A stretch of DNA of 64,000 bases from Streptomyces sp. R41 (GTDB taxonomy: Bacteria; Actinomycetota; Actinomycetes; Streptomycetales; Streptomycetaceae). The translations under genes and the position numbers were made by a program. The stretch lies in NCBI RefSeq assembly GCF_041053055.1, contig NZ_CP163443.1:6865001-6929000 (forward strand), read 5' to 3'. The notes beneath the pieces were generated by a model. That model did not search any database, had not been told where the DNA came from, and was given only the letters and a program-made list of their open reading frames with translations. Positions 9,165 to 17,070 of the stretch are shown here, in pieces. Positions within the stretch are counted from its first letter, which is position 1. Each line of letters begins with the position of its first letter.

Positions 9165-10373
9165 ATGACGGAAGACCCGCGGTCCGACGCATCCCGGTCG
9201 GAGCGGCTGATACGCATGGGGCAGCCGCCCCGCAACCGGGCCGAGCTGCGGCGCAAGGTGCTGTGGATCGGCGTCTGGCTCGTGTTCCTCAGCTCACCGG
9301 TGAAGGACCTCGTCTCCGGACACCACACCACCGGCGGCACCGTGGCGGGCTGGCTCGGCCTCGCGGCCTTCGTCGGGGTGTATCTGTCGCTGGTCTTCCG
9401 GAACATGGGCAAGCCGTTCACCGGACGGCTCGTCGTCGGCCTCATCCTGGTGCTGGGCGCGCTCGCCACCCTGCTGTGCCTCACACTCGGCGGCGCCTGG
9501 CTGGGCCTCTACTGCTACGTGTCCGTCGCCTGCGGGTCCACCCTGCCGCTGCGGCTGGCGTACGGCGCGATCCCGGCGACGACCGGCGTGATGCTGCTCG
9601 TGGGCAGCCGGGTCGACCGGGAGGAGGCCCAGAACCTGGCCCTTCTGGTGCTGCTCATCGGATTCGCCATGACCGGTGTCGGCCAACTGGTCCGTACGAC
9701 CATCGAGTTGCGCAAGGCCCGTGCCACCGTCGCCCAGCTCGCCGCCAACGAGGAGCGGCTGCGGCTCGCCCGCGACCTGCACGACCTGCTGGGTCACTCG
9801 CTCTCCCTGATCACGCTCAAGAGCGAGCTGGCCGGGCGGATGCTCCCCGACCACCCCGAGAAGGCGGCCCAGCAGGTCGCGGACATCGAACAGGTCAGCC
9901 GCCAGGCCCTCGTCGACGTGCGCGAGGCGGTCACCGGGTACCGTCGGCCCCGGCTGGCCGGAGAACTCGCGGGCGCGCAGGTCGCGTTGACCGCCGCGGG
10001 CGTCACCGCCGACCTGCCGGCCGAACCGGACCTCACCGGCGTCTCCGAGGAGAGCGAGTCCGTGCTGGCCTGGGCGCTGCGCGAGGCGGTCACCAATGTC
10101 GTACGGCACAGCGGGGCCCGGCGCTGCGCGGTGGAGGTCGCCCGACGTCAGACACTGGACGGCCCGGTGCTCGAACTGTCCGTGGAGGACGACGGTTCGG
10201 GCGGTTCCGCGGGCACCCACGGCAACGGTCTGACCGGGCTGACCGAACGCCTGGAGAAGGCGGGCGGATCGCTGGAAGCGGGGAGGGTGCGGCACGGCTT
10301 CCGGCTGGTGGCGCGGGTACCGACGGAGGCCCCCCTGGCCACGGGCAGCCACCCCGTAGGATCCGGGGCATGA
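9165..10373 (+). CDS. Sensor histidine kinase, DesK/NarL-partner family
   Basis: A 402-aa kinase. Residues about 30-165 form four to five transmembrane helices with no large extracellular domain, so it probably senses membrane state or an intramembrane ligand. A coiled linker (LRKARATVAQLAANEERLRL) leads to the HisKA_3 motif RDLHDLLGHSLS with phospho-acceptor H206. The ATPase domain shows the N-box EAVTNVVRHSG and G-box GNGLTGLTERL. ATG 9165 is chosen; an in-frame GTG at 9156 overlaps the permease stop and is an alternative coupled start. The 3' end overlaps the response regulator by 4 nt. It presumably controls the adjacent exporter. Confidence 0.9.
   Translation: MTEDPRSDASRSERLIRMGQPPRNRAELRRKVLWIGVWLVFLSSPVKDLVSGHHTTGGTVAGWLGLAAFVGVYLSLVFRNMGKPFTGRLVVGLILVLGALATLLCLTLGGAWLGLYCYVSVACGSTLPLRLAYGAIPATTGVMLLVGSRVDREEAQNLALLVLLIGFAMTGVGQLVRTTIELRKARATVAQLAANEERLRLARDLHDLLGHSLSLITLKSELAGRMLPDHPEKAAQQVADIEQVSRQALVDVREAVTGYRRPRLAGELAGAQVALTAAGVTADLPAEPDLTGVSEESESVLAWALREAVTNVVRHSGARRCAVEVARRQTLDGPVLELSVEDDGSGGSAGTHGNGLTGLTERLEKAGGSLEAGRVRHGFRLVARVPTEAPLATGSHPVGSGA
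10357..10362 (+). promoter_or_regulatory. Candidate leaderless -10 element inside the kinase gene
   Basis: TAGGAT ends 7 nt before the response-regulator ATG. It could give a second, leaderless transcript of the regulator alone; weak without transcription-start data. Confidence 0.3.
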
Positions 10374-10984
10374 GCCGCACGATCAAGGTCCTGCTCGCCG
10401 AGGACCAGTCGATGGTCCGCGAGGCGCTGGCCGCGCTGCTGGGCCTCGAACCGGACATCGAGGTGGTAGCCCAAGTGGCGCGCGGCGACGAAGTACTGGC
10501 CGCGGCCCGTGCCCTGGACGTCGACGTCGCGCTCCTCGACATCGAGATGCCGGGCCGGACGGGCATCGAGGCCGCGGCCGAACTCCACAAGGAGCTGCCG
10601 CGCCTCAAGCTGGTCATCCTCACGACCTTCGGCCGTCCCGGCTATCTGCGCAGCGCGATGGAGGCCGGAGCCGACGCCTTCCTCGTCAAGGACGCACCGG
10701 CCGCCCAACTCGCCGAAGCCGTACGCAAGGTACTGGCCGGCGAGCGGGTCATCGACCCCACCCTGGCGGCCGCCGCCCTCGCCGAGGGCGCCAACCCCCT
10801 GACCGACCGCGAACGCGAGGTCCTCCGAGCCGCAGCCGACGGCTCCACCAACGCGGAGCTCGCCACGACCCTGCACCTGTCGCAGGGCACCGTCCGCAAC
10901 TACCTCTCCACAGCCATCCAGAAACTGGCAGTCCGCAACCGCGCGGAGGCGGTCCGCACGGCAAGGGAGAAGGGCTGGCTGTAG
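10370..10984 (+). CDS. NarL/LuxR-family response regulator
   Basis: A 204-aa DNA-binding regulator partnered with the preceding kinase. The receiver domain (about 1-120) has the acidic pocket LLAEDQ, the phospho-acceptor D57 in VALLDIEMPG, and K at LVKDA. The C-terminal LuxR helix-turn-helix (about 140-200) reads LTDREREVLRAAADG then STNAELATTLHLSQGTVRNY. The ATGA overlap with the kinase shows coupling. The best candidate target is the ATGACA-N2-TGTCAT dyad in front of the exporter, giving autoregulation of the four-gene operon. Confidence 0.92.
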   Translation: MSRTIKVLLAEDQSMVREALAALLGLEPDIEVVAQVARGDEVLAAARALDVDVALLDIEMPGRTGIEAAAELHKELPRLKLVILTTFGRPGYLRSAMEAGADAFLVKDAPAAQLAEAVRKVLAGERVIDPTLAAAALAEGANPLTDREREVLRAAADGSTNAELATTLHLSQGTVRNYLSTAIQKLAVRNRAEAVRTAREKGWL

Positions 10985-11113
10985 CCCCGAAAGGGGCGCG
11001 GGGAACTGCGCGACAAGCCCCCACCGGCAGGCACCCAAAAGACAACCCAGGGGGATCTGGGGGGCGAAGCCCCCAGGTACGGGAATGGGCAGGGGCGGCG
11101 GGGGCGAAAAAGC
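10985..11113. repeat. Streptomyces intergenic repeat, family 1, copy 1
   Basis: About 130 nt between convergent genes. It matches copies at 19045, 21130, 29066 and 42335. Shared landmarks are a GGGGCGCGGGGAACTGCGCG core, an inner hairpin GGGGGCGAAGCCCCC and a tail ending GGGGCGAAAA just before the 3' end of the minus-strand gene. It probably serves as a two-way transcription terminator. Confidence 0.75.
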
Positions 11114-11125
11114 CCTTCCCCGGCT

Positions 11126-12028
11126 TCAGTTGAGCATCGCCCGTGCGGCATGGGCCTGTTGGCGTACCCGTGCCGCGGCCGGTTCGTCGACCGCGGCCAC
11201 CACGTCGGCGTACGCGTCGAGTTCGGCGGCACCTCCCAGGAAGTCACCACGCTGGACGAGGAGTTGGGCGCGCTCGTAGCGCAGCCGCGCCGGGTGCGAG
11301 GGCAGCAGCAGGGACAGCTCGACGGCCCACAGGGACACGTCGGAGCGCTCCGGCCGGGCGGCGGCCCAGGCCCGGATGTTGTTCAGAATGCGCAGCACGA
11401 CGTCGAGCGGATCGGCGGGCGAGAGCATCGACGGGTCGAGCGGGGCACCGGTCGCCCCCGCGACGAGCAGCTCCGCGTCGGAGCCGGTGAGGACACGCCC
11501 CCCGTCGAAGGGATCGGCGAGCACCTGCTGCTGGAAGAAATCACTGAGCGAAGCTCCTTGAGGGGTGGCGGTCGGGTGGCGGGTGGGAGGCCCGAAGCCG
11601 ACGACGAAGTGCCCGGGCAGCGCGACCCCGTACACCGGCGCACCGCCCCGCCGCGCGACCTCCATCCACACCACGGAGAGCAGGATCGGCAGCCCGCGCC
11701 GCCGCCGCAGCACCTCGTGCAGCAGCGAGGACTCCAGCCGCTGGTAGTCGGCCGGCGAGCCCCGGAACCCGCAGCGCCCGCCGAGCAGCTCACCCAGCGC
11801 GGCCGCCCAGGACCGCGGCCCGCCCGGGCGGAACGGCAGCTGCCCCGCCAGCCGGTCCAGCTCGATCTGCGCCGCGTCCATCCCGGCCTCGTCCAGCGTC
11901 CCGTCCGCCGCTGCCCCCACCAGCAGGCACAGCACCGCCAGATCGGGCCGCTCGGCCCGTGCCTCATCGGCGAACCGTCGCCGCACCTCGGCGGCCCGCT
12001 CCGGCTCCGGTGGCTGGGGGGAACGCAT
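11126..12028 (-). CDS. SirB1-family transglutaminase-like protein
   Basis: A 300-aa protein of the SirB1/transglutaminase-core type. Residues about 20-190 contain the conserved segments LESSLLHEVLRRRRGLPILLS and VYGVALPGHFVVGFGPP, the latter with the HFVV histidine typical of the family; a TPR-like helical tail follows. No cysteine sits at the usual catalytic spot, so enzymatic activity is doubtful. ATG 12028 is chosen; GTG at 12049 overlaps the stop of the upstream GNAT gene (GTGA) and would add seven residues. The gene is coupled to the GNAT gene on the minus strand. SirB1 function is poorly defined in bacteria. Confidence 0.8.
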   Translation of the reverse strand: MRSPQPPEPERAAEVRRRFADEARAERPDLAVLCLLVGAAADGTLDEAGMDAAQIELDRLAGQLPFRPGGPRSWAAALGELLGGRCGFRGSPADYQRLESSLLHEVLRRRRGLPILLSVVWMEVARRGGAPVYGVALPGHFVVGFGPPTRHPTATPQGASLSDFFQQQVLADPFDGGRVLTGSDAELLVAGATGAPLDPSMLSPADPLDVVLRILNNIRAWAAARPERSDVSLWAVELSLLLPSHPARLRYERAQLLVQRGDFLGGAAELDAYADVVAAVDEPAAARVRQQAHAARAMLN

Positions 12029-12045
12029 AGCTGGCTCGTGCCCCT

Positions 12046-13191
12046 TCACACCGATCGATACGAGTCGCCGACACCGAAACCGCCGCTCTCGCCGTTCCGG
12101 AGGCCGGTCGGCTCGTCGGTCCGGCCCGAGGCGCCGCCGCCGAGCGGGCCGAGGCCCCGCTCGTCCGGCCGCTCGACAGCGCCCTCCCCGGCGTCGGTGT
12201 CCGGCGCCCACCGATAGTGGTGGTACGCGTGATGCGGCCCGAAGCCCATCTCCGCGTACATCGCCCGCGCCCCGGCGTTCTCCTCCTCCACCTGGAGCCA
12301 GGCCGCCGAGGCGCCCTCGTCCAGGGCCCGCCGGGCCAGCGCGGCCATGACGGCGGTGGCCAGACCCTGGCGGCGGTGGGCGGGATCGACCTCGACCGCG
12401 GCGAAACCGGCCCAGCGCCCGTCGACCACACAGCGTCCGATCGCCGCCGGAGTCTCCCCCTGCGCACCGGGCACCGTCGCGAACCACACCGAAGGCCCAC
12501 TGCCCAACACCTTCAGGGCCACCTCGCTCAGCCCCTTCCTCTGATACCGGCCGAGCCACGCGTCGTCCGCCTCGCGGGAGAGCATCACCCCGGGCGCCTC
12601 CCGGTCCGCGACCGGCGCGAGCGAGCCGATCCACATCTCGGCCGTCACCTCACGCGTCCAGCCGCGTGCCTCCAGCTCAGCACACAACAGCTCCTGTGTG
12701 CCCTCGGCGCCGGTCGCGGTCTGGATGTACGCGGGCAGGTCACGGACGGCGTACCAGTCCCGTACGTACCTCAGCGCCTCGTCCAGCGGCACGCCGGGGT
12801 CACCGAGCGGCAGGACGGAGTTGGCGCGCCGGGTGAAACCGGAGGCCGCACGCAGCTCCCACTCCCCGAGCCGCTCGCTCTCCACCGGCCGCCACGCCCG
12901 CGCGGCGACCCGCACCAGCTCCTCGTACGAGGCCGCAGGGCCCCGGCGACGCGCCGGAGCGGACGGCACGACCTTGCCCGCGACCAGGGCGGATTCCGCA
13001 ATCCGGACACGTTCGCCGGTCCGTCGTGTGATGAGCAGCACACCTTCGTTCCATGATGTGAGAACACCAACCGTGTCGGTGAACTTCTCACCCTCGGCGG
13101 CATCTTTGATCATCCGCCGAACAGAGACACGTTTGCCCACGTCAGCAGCGGTGATACGGACCTCGAGGCGGCCGGAAGCAGAGATTTCCAC
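12046..13191 (-). CDS. GNAT-family N-acetyltransferase
   Basis: A 381-aa protein starting at GTG. Residues 1 to about 75 form a small beta-rich module (TDTVGVLTSWNEGVLLITRR) before the acetyltransferase. The GNAT domain near residues 230-335 shows the acetyl-CoA loop DPAHRRQGLATAVMAALARR and the following strand AAWLQVEEENAGARAMYAEMGF. The last 40 residues are disordered and Gly/Arg-rich. It is divergent from fdxA and overlaps the SirB1 gene, so the two are probably one operon. Substrate unknown; protein or small-molecule acetylation are both possible. Confidence 0.88.
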   Translation of the reverse strand: MEISASGRLEVRITAADVGKRVSVRRMIKDAAEGEKFTDTVGVLTSWNEGVLLITRRTGERVRIAESALVAGKVVPSAPARRRGPAASYEELVRVAARAWRPVESERLGEWELRAASGFTRRANSVLPLGDPGVPLDEALRYVRDWYAVRDLPAYIQTATGAEGTQELLCAELEARGWTREVTAEMWIGSLAPVADREAPGVMLSREADDAWLGRYQRKGLSEVALKVLGSGPSVWFATVPGAQGETPAAIGRCVVDGRWAGFAAVEVDPAHRRQGLATAVMAALARRALDEGASAAWLQVEEENAGARAMYAEMGFGPHHAYHHYRWAPDTDAGEGAVERPDERGLGPLGGGASGRTDEPTGLRNGESGGFGVGDSYRSV

Positions 13192-13331
13192 AGGTCAGTT
13201 CACCCCTCCTGTTCGGATCATGCCCAAGAACGGAGATACTAGGGGCGGGCATCGACGACGCCGCGCTCCCGCGCGCCAGGCGGCGGAGCCTACGGAGGCC
13301 CGCCAGCGCCCTATCGAGGAGGAACGACAGC

Positions 13332-13652
13332 GTGACCTACGTCATCGCGCAGCCTTGTGTCGACGTCAAGGACAAGGCGTGCATCGAGGAGTGCCCGGTC
13401 GACTGCATCTACGAGGGCTCCCGGTCCTTGTACATCCACCCGGACGAATGCGTCGACTGTGGAGCCTGTGAACCGGTGTGCCCGGTCGAGGCGATCTTCT
13501 ACGAGGACGACACTCCGGAAGAGTGGAAGGACTACTACAAGGCGAACGTCGAGTTCTTCGACGAGCTCGGCTCGCCCGGCGGCGCCAGCAAGCTCGGCCT
13601 GATCGAGCGCGACCACCCCTTCATCGCAGCGCTGCCGCCGCAGAACCAGTAA
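13332..13652 (+). CDS. fdxA: FdxA, seven-iron ferredoxin
   Basis: A 106-aa soluble electron carrier of the 7Fe-8S type. The N-terminal cluster ligands are in CVDVKDKACIEECPVDC and the second cluster in CVDCGACEPVCPVEAI, the mixed 3Fe-4S/4Fe-4S pattern of actinomycete FdxA/FdxC. GTG start with a strong GAGGAGGAA ribosome-binding site 6-14 nt upstream. A long perfect hairpin terminates it, so it is largely monocistronic, although dapC follows 115 nt later, as in M. tuberculosis (fdxC-Rv1178). It probably serves redox enzymes such as P450s; the partner cannot be read here. Confidence 0.95.
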   Translation: MTYVIAQPCVDVKDKACIEECPVDCIYEGSRSLYIHPDECVDCGACEPVCPVEAIFYEDDTPEEWKDYYKANVEFFDELGSPGGASKLGLIERDHPFIAALPPQNQ

Positions 13653-13670
13653 GCGGCCCGCACACGCGCC

Positions 13671-13721
13671 GCCTCGGTCCCGTACGGCCAGATCGCCTTG
13701 ATCGCCGTACGGGACCGAGGC
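13671..13721 (+). terminator. Strong hairpin terminator after fdxA
   Basis: A perfect 18-bp stem, GCCTCGGTCCCGTACGGC at 13671-13688 pairing with 13704-13721, and a 15-nt loop, followed by GTTTG. Confidence 0.85.
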
Positions 13722-13767
13722 GTTTGCCGTACGACGGCTCGTACGTACGAGAAAGTGAGCCAGAACC

Positions 13768-14865
13768 GTGTCCGCAGTCTCCGACCGCCTGCCCACCTTC
13801 CCCTGGGACAAGCTGGAGCCGTACAAGAAGACGGCCGCCGCCCACCCGGGCGGCATCGTCGACCTGTCCGTCGGCACCCCGGTCGACCCGGTGCCCGAGC
13901 TGATCCAGAAAGCGCTGATCGCGGCCGCCGACTCTCCCGGCTACCCGACCGTCTGGGGCACACCCGAGCTGCGCGACGCGATCACCGGCTGGATCGAGCG
14001 CCGCCTCGGTGCCCGCGACGTGACCCACCACCACATCCTGCCGATCGTCGGCTCCAAGGAACTCGTCGCCTGGCTCCCGACCCAGCTGGGCCTCGGCCCC
14101 GGCGACAGGGTCGCCTACCCGCGCCTGGCGTACCCGACGTACGAGGTGGGCGCGCGGCTGGCCCGCGCGGAGTACGAGGCCTACGACGACCCGACGCGGC
14201 TGGACCCGGCGGGTCTGAAGCTCCTCTGGCTGAACTCCCCGTCGAACCCGACGGGCAAGGTGCTGTCGAAGGACGAACTGACCCGGATCGTCTCCTGGGC
14301 CCGCGAGCACGACGTCCTGCTCTTCTCCGACGAGTGCTACATCGAGCTGGGCTGGGAGGCCGACCCGGTCTCGGTCCTGCACCCGGACGTGTGCGGCGGC
14401 TCGTACGAGGGGATCGTCTCGGTCCACTCCCTCTCGAAGCGCTCGAACCTGGCGGGCTACCGCGCGGCCTTCCTGGCCGGCGACCCGGCGGTCCTCGGGC
14501 CGCTCCTGGAGATCCGCAAGCACGGCGGCATGATGACGTCCGCGCCGACCCAGGCCGCGGTGGTCGCCGCCCTGTCGGACGACACCCACGTCCGCGAGCA
14601 GCGCGAGCGCTACGCCGCCCGGCGCACCGCCCTCCGCGACGCCCTCCTGAAGCACGGCTTCCGCATCGAACACAGCGAGGCCAGCCTCTACCTCTGGGCC
14701 ACCCGCGACGAGTCCTGCTGGGACACGGTGGCCCACCTGGCACAGCGGGGCATCCTGGTGGCCCCCGGCGACTTCTACGGCCAGGCGGGCGACACGTTCG
14801 TACGCGTGGCTCTGACGGCAACGGACGAGCGCGTAGCGGCAGCGGTGGAGCGCCTGGCGCAGTAA
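13768..14865 (+). CDS. dapC: Succinyldiaminopimelate transaminase (DapC)
   Basis: A 365-aa class I/II PLP aminotransferase that converts N-succinyl-2-amino-6-ketopimelate to succinyl-DAP in lysine and peptidoglycan synthesis. PLP contacts are visible: LNSPSNPTGKVLS, FSDECYIELGW and the Schiff-base lysine in SVHSLSKRSNLAGYR; the C-terminal arginine segment is GDTFVRVAL. The length is typical. Location beside fdxA and near dapE, as in mycobacteria, supports DapC over other aminotransferases; glutamate-prephenate aminotransferase activity is known for relatives and cannot be excluded. GTG start. Confidence 0.9.
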   Translation: MSAVSDRLPTFPWDKLEPYKKTAAAHPGGIVDLSVGTPVDPVPELIQKALIAAADSPGYPTVWGTPELRDAITGWIERRLGARDVTHHHILPIVGSKELVAWLPTQLGLGPGDRVAYPRLAYPTYEVGARLARAEYEAYDDPTRLDPAGLKLLWLNSPSNPTGKVLSKDELTRIVSWAREHDVLLFSDECYIELGWEADPVSVLHPDVCGGSYEGIVSVHSLSKRSNLAGYRAAFLAGDPAVLGPLLEIRKHGGMMTSAPTQAAVVAALSDDTHVREQRERYAARRTALRDALLKHGFRIEHSEASLYLWATRDESCWDTVAHLAQRGILVAPGDFYGQAGDTFVRVALTATDERVAAAVERLAQ

Positions 14866-14937
14866 ACAGCTGAGGGCGGCTGCGCTGCCGCTGCTGCGGC
14901 TGGTACCGCGGTGGGCAGCCGACCGCTGCCGTTACCG

Positions 14938-15040
14938 CTACCGCTGTGGGCAATCGTTCCGCAGGGCGATGGGGGTCCCCCCGCTCGAGCGAAGCCGAGA
15001 GTGGGGGAGGGTGGGCACAGCCGACAGTGCCGGGTGCCGT
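14938..15040 (+). repeat. Dispersed intergenic repeat, family 2, copy A
   Basis: About 100 nt that recurs inverted, with only a few mismatches, at 39181-39290. The core is GGGGGTCCCCCCGCTCGAGC followed by GAAGCCGAGAGTGGGGGAGG, which can fold into a hairpin. It lies between dapC and the convergent secreted-protein gene, where it could terminate transcription. Confidence 0.8.
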
Positions 15041-15137
15041 GCAAGCGAAGTCGAGTGCGGCTCCGGCCAGGGACGGCAAGCGAAACGGGGGCCCAGGGAA
15101 CACTTCCCCGGACCCCCGTAGCCGTACGGACCCGGCG

Positions 15138-15584
15138 TCAGCCGAGCGGCAGAGTCTTCAGCGGCAGCTGGTCGGTCGGCAGCCCACCCTTGGTGACCGA
15201 GTCGGTCGGCAGGCCACCCCCGGTGGCAGTCTTCGCGGTGTCACCGAGCAGACCCCCGGCCTGCCCCGCCGCGGCCCCGGCCACGCTCTGCGCGGCCGGC
15301 GTCGCCGTCTTGGCGACCTTGCCACCGGTCTTGCCCGCGGCCGGCACCGCCTTCTTGACCGTGTTGCCGCCGGTCGTGCCCGCGAGCCCGGTGACGTTCT
15401 GAGCCGCTCCGTCAACGGTGGTGCCGACGCTCGCCCCGTCCAGGGCGGTCAGTCCGCCGAGGTTGGGGGTGGCCGGCAGTTCGGCCGCCGCGCTGGCGGA
15501 GCCGGCCGCACCGACCCCGGCTGCCGCTCCCGCTGCGACGAGCAGCGCGGCACGGGCGATCCGGCGGGTCAGGGGGAGGGACAT
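15138..15584 (-). CDS. Small secreted Ala/Gly/Thr-rich protein
   Basis: A 148-aa exported protein. The signal peptide is clear: MSLPLTRRIARAALL basic n-region, Ala-rich core, cleavage near ASA-AA (about residue 32). The mature chain is low-complexity, with repeated Gly-Thr-Val-Ala motifs and short Leu-Pro-Thr segments (GGLPTDSVTKGGLPTDQLPL). It has no cysteine and no LPxTG anchor. A GGAG ribosome-binding site precedes the ATG by 6 nt. It resembles small Streptomyces exported proteins of unknown role. A promoter candidate lies about 170 nt upstream, leaving a long leader. Confidence 0.75.
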   Translation of the reverse strand: MSLPLTRRIARAALLVAAGAAAGVGAAGSASAAAELPATPNLGGLTALDGASVGTTVDGAAQNVTGLAGTTGGNTVKKAVPAAGKTGGKVAKTATPAAQSVAGAAAGQAGGLLGDTAKTATGGGLPTDSVTKGGLPTDQLPLKTLPLG

Positions 15585-15925
15585 GATGCTCCTTAGACGG
15601 GAGAGAACGTGGAAGTGTCCGACCGCGCCCGGCAGTTGACCGGCTGGCTGCCGACCGACCGAAGGTGATCGTTCCGGGCTCGGACGCAGTGACTACCGCT
15701 CGAAGCCCACGAAGGTTGCGGTGGCCCGACGTAAAGAGTTGGCAATGCGTCGCATTATCATCTGCGGATAAAAACGGGCAAAGGGTACCCGGTCGGAAAG
15801 TCTGCCGAATCCTTACGGCTCTTTGTTTTCAAGGGATTCGACGAATGGGGGAGTGAGTGCGCGAATACCTGCGCACATCGTCGACGCGTCGCGCGACGGG
15901 TCCCCTCAACGGGTGAGGCCCCGTA
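15585..15925 (-). promoter_or_regulatory. Promoter region and long 5' leader of the secreted-protein gene
   Basis: 341 nt without a gene, noticeably AT-richer than its surroundings around 15740-15850. On the minus strand TTGCCC (15781-15776), a 16-nt spacer and GATAAT (15759-15754) make a good housekeeping-type promoter, predicting a leader of about 160 nt. I found no recognisable riboswitch fold in that leader. Confidence 0.5.
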
Positions 15926-16945
15926 CTACTGTCCAGTGACGATTCGGACCTCGGCGGCGGACTCCCGCGCGGCCGAGCCCCCCTGCGCCTCGGACGTGCG
16001 CCACTCGCTGTCGGTGCTCCCGGCGGTCCACTCCCGCCCCGCGTACGACACCCGCTCGATGTGCAGCGCCGAGGAGTTGGCCACGGCCCAGTGCGCCAGC
16101 TCCCAGCCGCGCTGCCGGACGCCGGTCCCGGAGGTGGCCTCCTTGCGCACGGGGACGGTCACCGTTCGGCCCCCGCCGCCCGCCGGGGAGGGCGAGGCCG
16201 ACGCCGAAGCGGCTGCCGACGGCGAGGCGGAGGCGCCGTCGGCACTCACGTCGGCCCCCGCCTCCTGCAGCACCTCGCGCCCGAAGTCCCGTACGAGCGC
16301 GGCCCGCACCGAGTCGGCGCCGCCGACCGGGGTCGCGTCGGGGCGCCCCTCGCAGGTCAGCGTGGCCGCCGCGCGGCCGGTCAGGGCCGCGGCGAGCAGC
16401 GTGGCGTCCGGCTCGTGCTTCGCGTACGCCTGCGGATAGCCGCTGCGCTGCACACGCTGCGCGGCGACGGTGAGCGGAAGGCGCGAATAGCCGGGCACCT
16501 TGGCCAGGTGTTCGTAGAACACCCCCGCCGCGTACGTCGGATCCATGATCTGTTTCGTCGTCCCCCAGCCCTGCGAGGGGCGCTGCTGGAACAGGCCGAG
16601 CGAGTCACGGTCGCCGTGCTCGATGTTGCGCAGCCCCGACTCCTGGAGGGCGGTCGCGAGGGCGATGGTCACGGCGCGCTCGGGCATGCCGCGGGAAGTG
16701 CCGACCGCCGAGATCGCCGCCGCGTTGACCGCCTGCTCCGGTGTGAACTCGTACGACGCCCCGTCGCCCTTGCCCGAGACGACCTTGCATCTCGGAGCGC
16801 CCGTTCCTCCCGTGAGGTACTGCACGGTGAGATAGCCCGCGAGTGCGAGCAGGACCACGACGGCCCCTCCGAAACGGAGAAGGCGGCCGCGCCGGACAGG
16901 AGTGGGGGACGGCTCTGGCACGTCGTACAAGGTACTGGAGGCCAC
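15926..16945 (-). CDS. Membrane-anchored protein with lysozyme-like fold signature
   Basis: A 339-aa protein with a short cytoplasmic N-terminus, one transmembrane helix (about residues 26-46) and an extracytoplasmic domain. Residues about 75-175 contain ALATALQESGLRNIEHGDRD then SLGLFQQRPSQGWGT and YAAGVFYEHLAKVPGY. This resembles lysozyme-like / transglycosylase-like domains of actinomycete cell-wall proteins, with E in QESGL as the candidate acid. The C-terminal half is a Ser/Ala linker and a small beta domain ending TGQ. Relatives are often labelled 'heavy metal transporter', which nothing here supports. A cell-wall role is inferred. Confidence 0.75.
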   Translation of the reverse strand: MASSTLYDVPEPSPTPVRRGRLLRFGGAVVVLLALAGYLTVQYLTGGTGAPRCKVVSGKGDGASYEFTPEQAVNAAAISAVGTSRGMPERAVTIALATALQESGLRNIEHGDRDSLGLFQQRPSQGWGTTKQIMDPTYAAGVFYEHLAKVPGYSRLPLTVAAQRVQRSGYPQAYAKHEPDATLLAAALTGRAAATLTCEGRPDATPVGGADSVRAALVRDFGREVLQEAGADVSADGASASPSAAASASASPSPAGGGGRTVTVPVRKEATSGTGVRQRGWELAHWAVANSSALHIERVSYAGREWTAGSTDSEWRTSEAQGGSAARESAAEVRIVTGQ

Positions 16946-17057
16946 TGTCGGCGACGCGTGGGGCTGTGGACAACCGGAGTACCGGCCGGGACGTCGGGAG
17001 ATCCGTCCATATCCGACCGCATCCCGGCCGTCAGCGGGACCGGGCGCCCCGGGGCGC

Positions 17058-17063
17058 TAGGGT
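17058..17063 (+). promoter_or_regulatory. Candidate leaderless -10 element of dapE
   Basis: TAGGGT ends 7 nt before the dapE ATG, the same hexamer and spacing as at mshB. No Shine-Dalgarno is evident. Confidence 0.45.
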
Positions 17064-17070
17064 CGAGGGC

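Noticed and set aside
15926..16945. 'Heavy metal transporter' label seen for relatives
   Set aside because: Only one transmembrane helix and a lysozyme-like signature are visible; there is no metal-transport domain.
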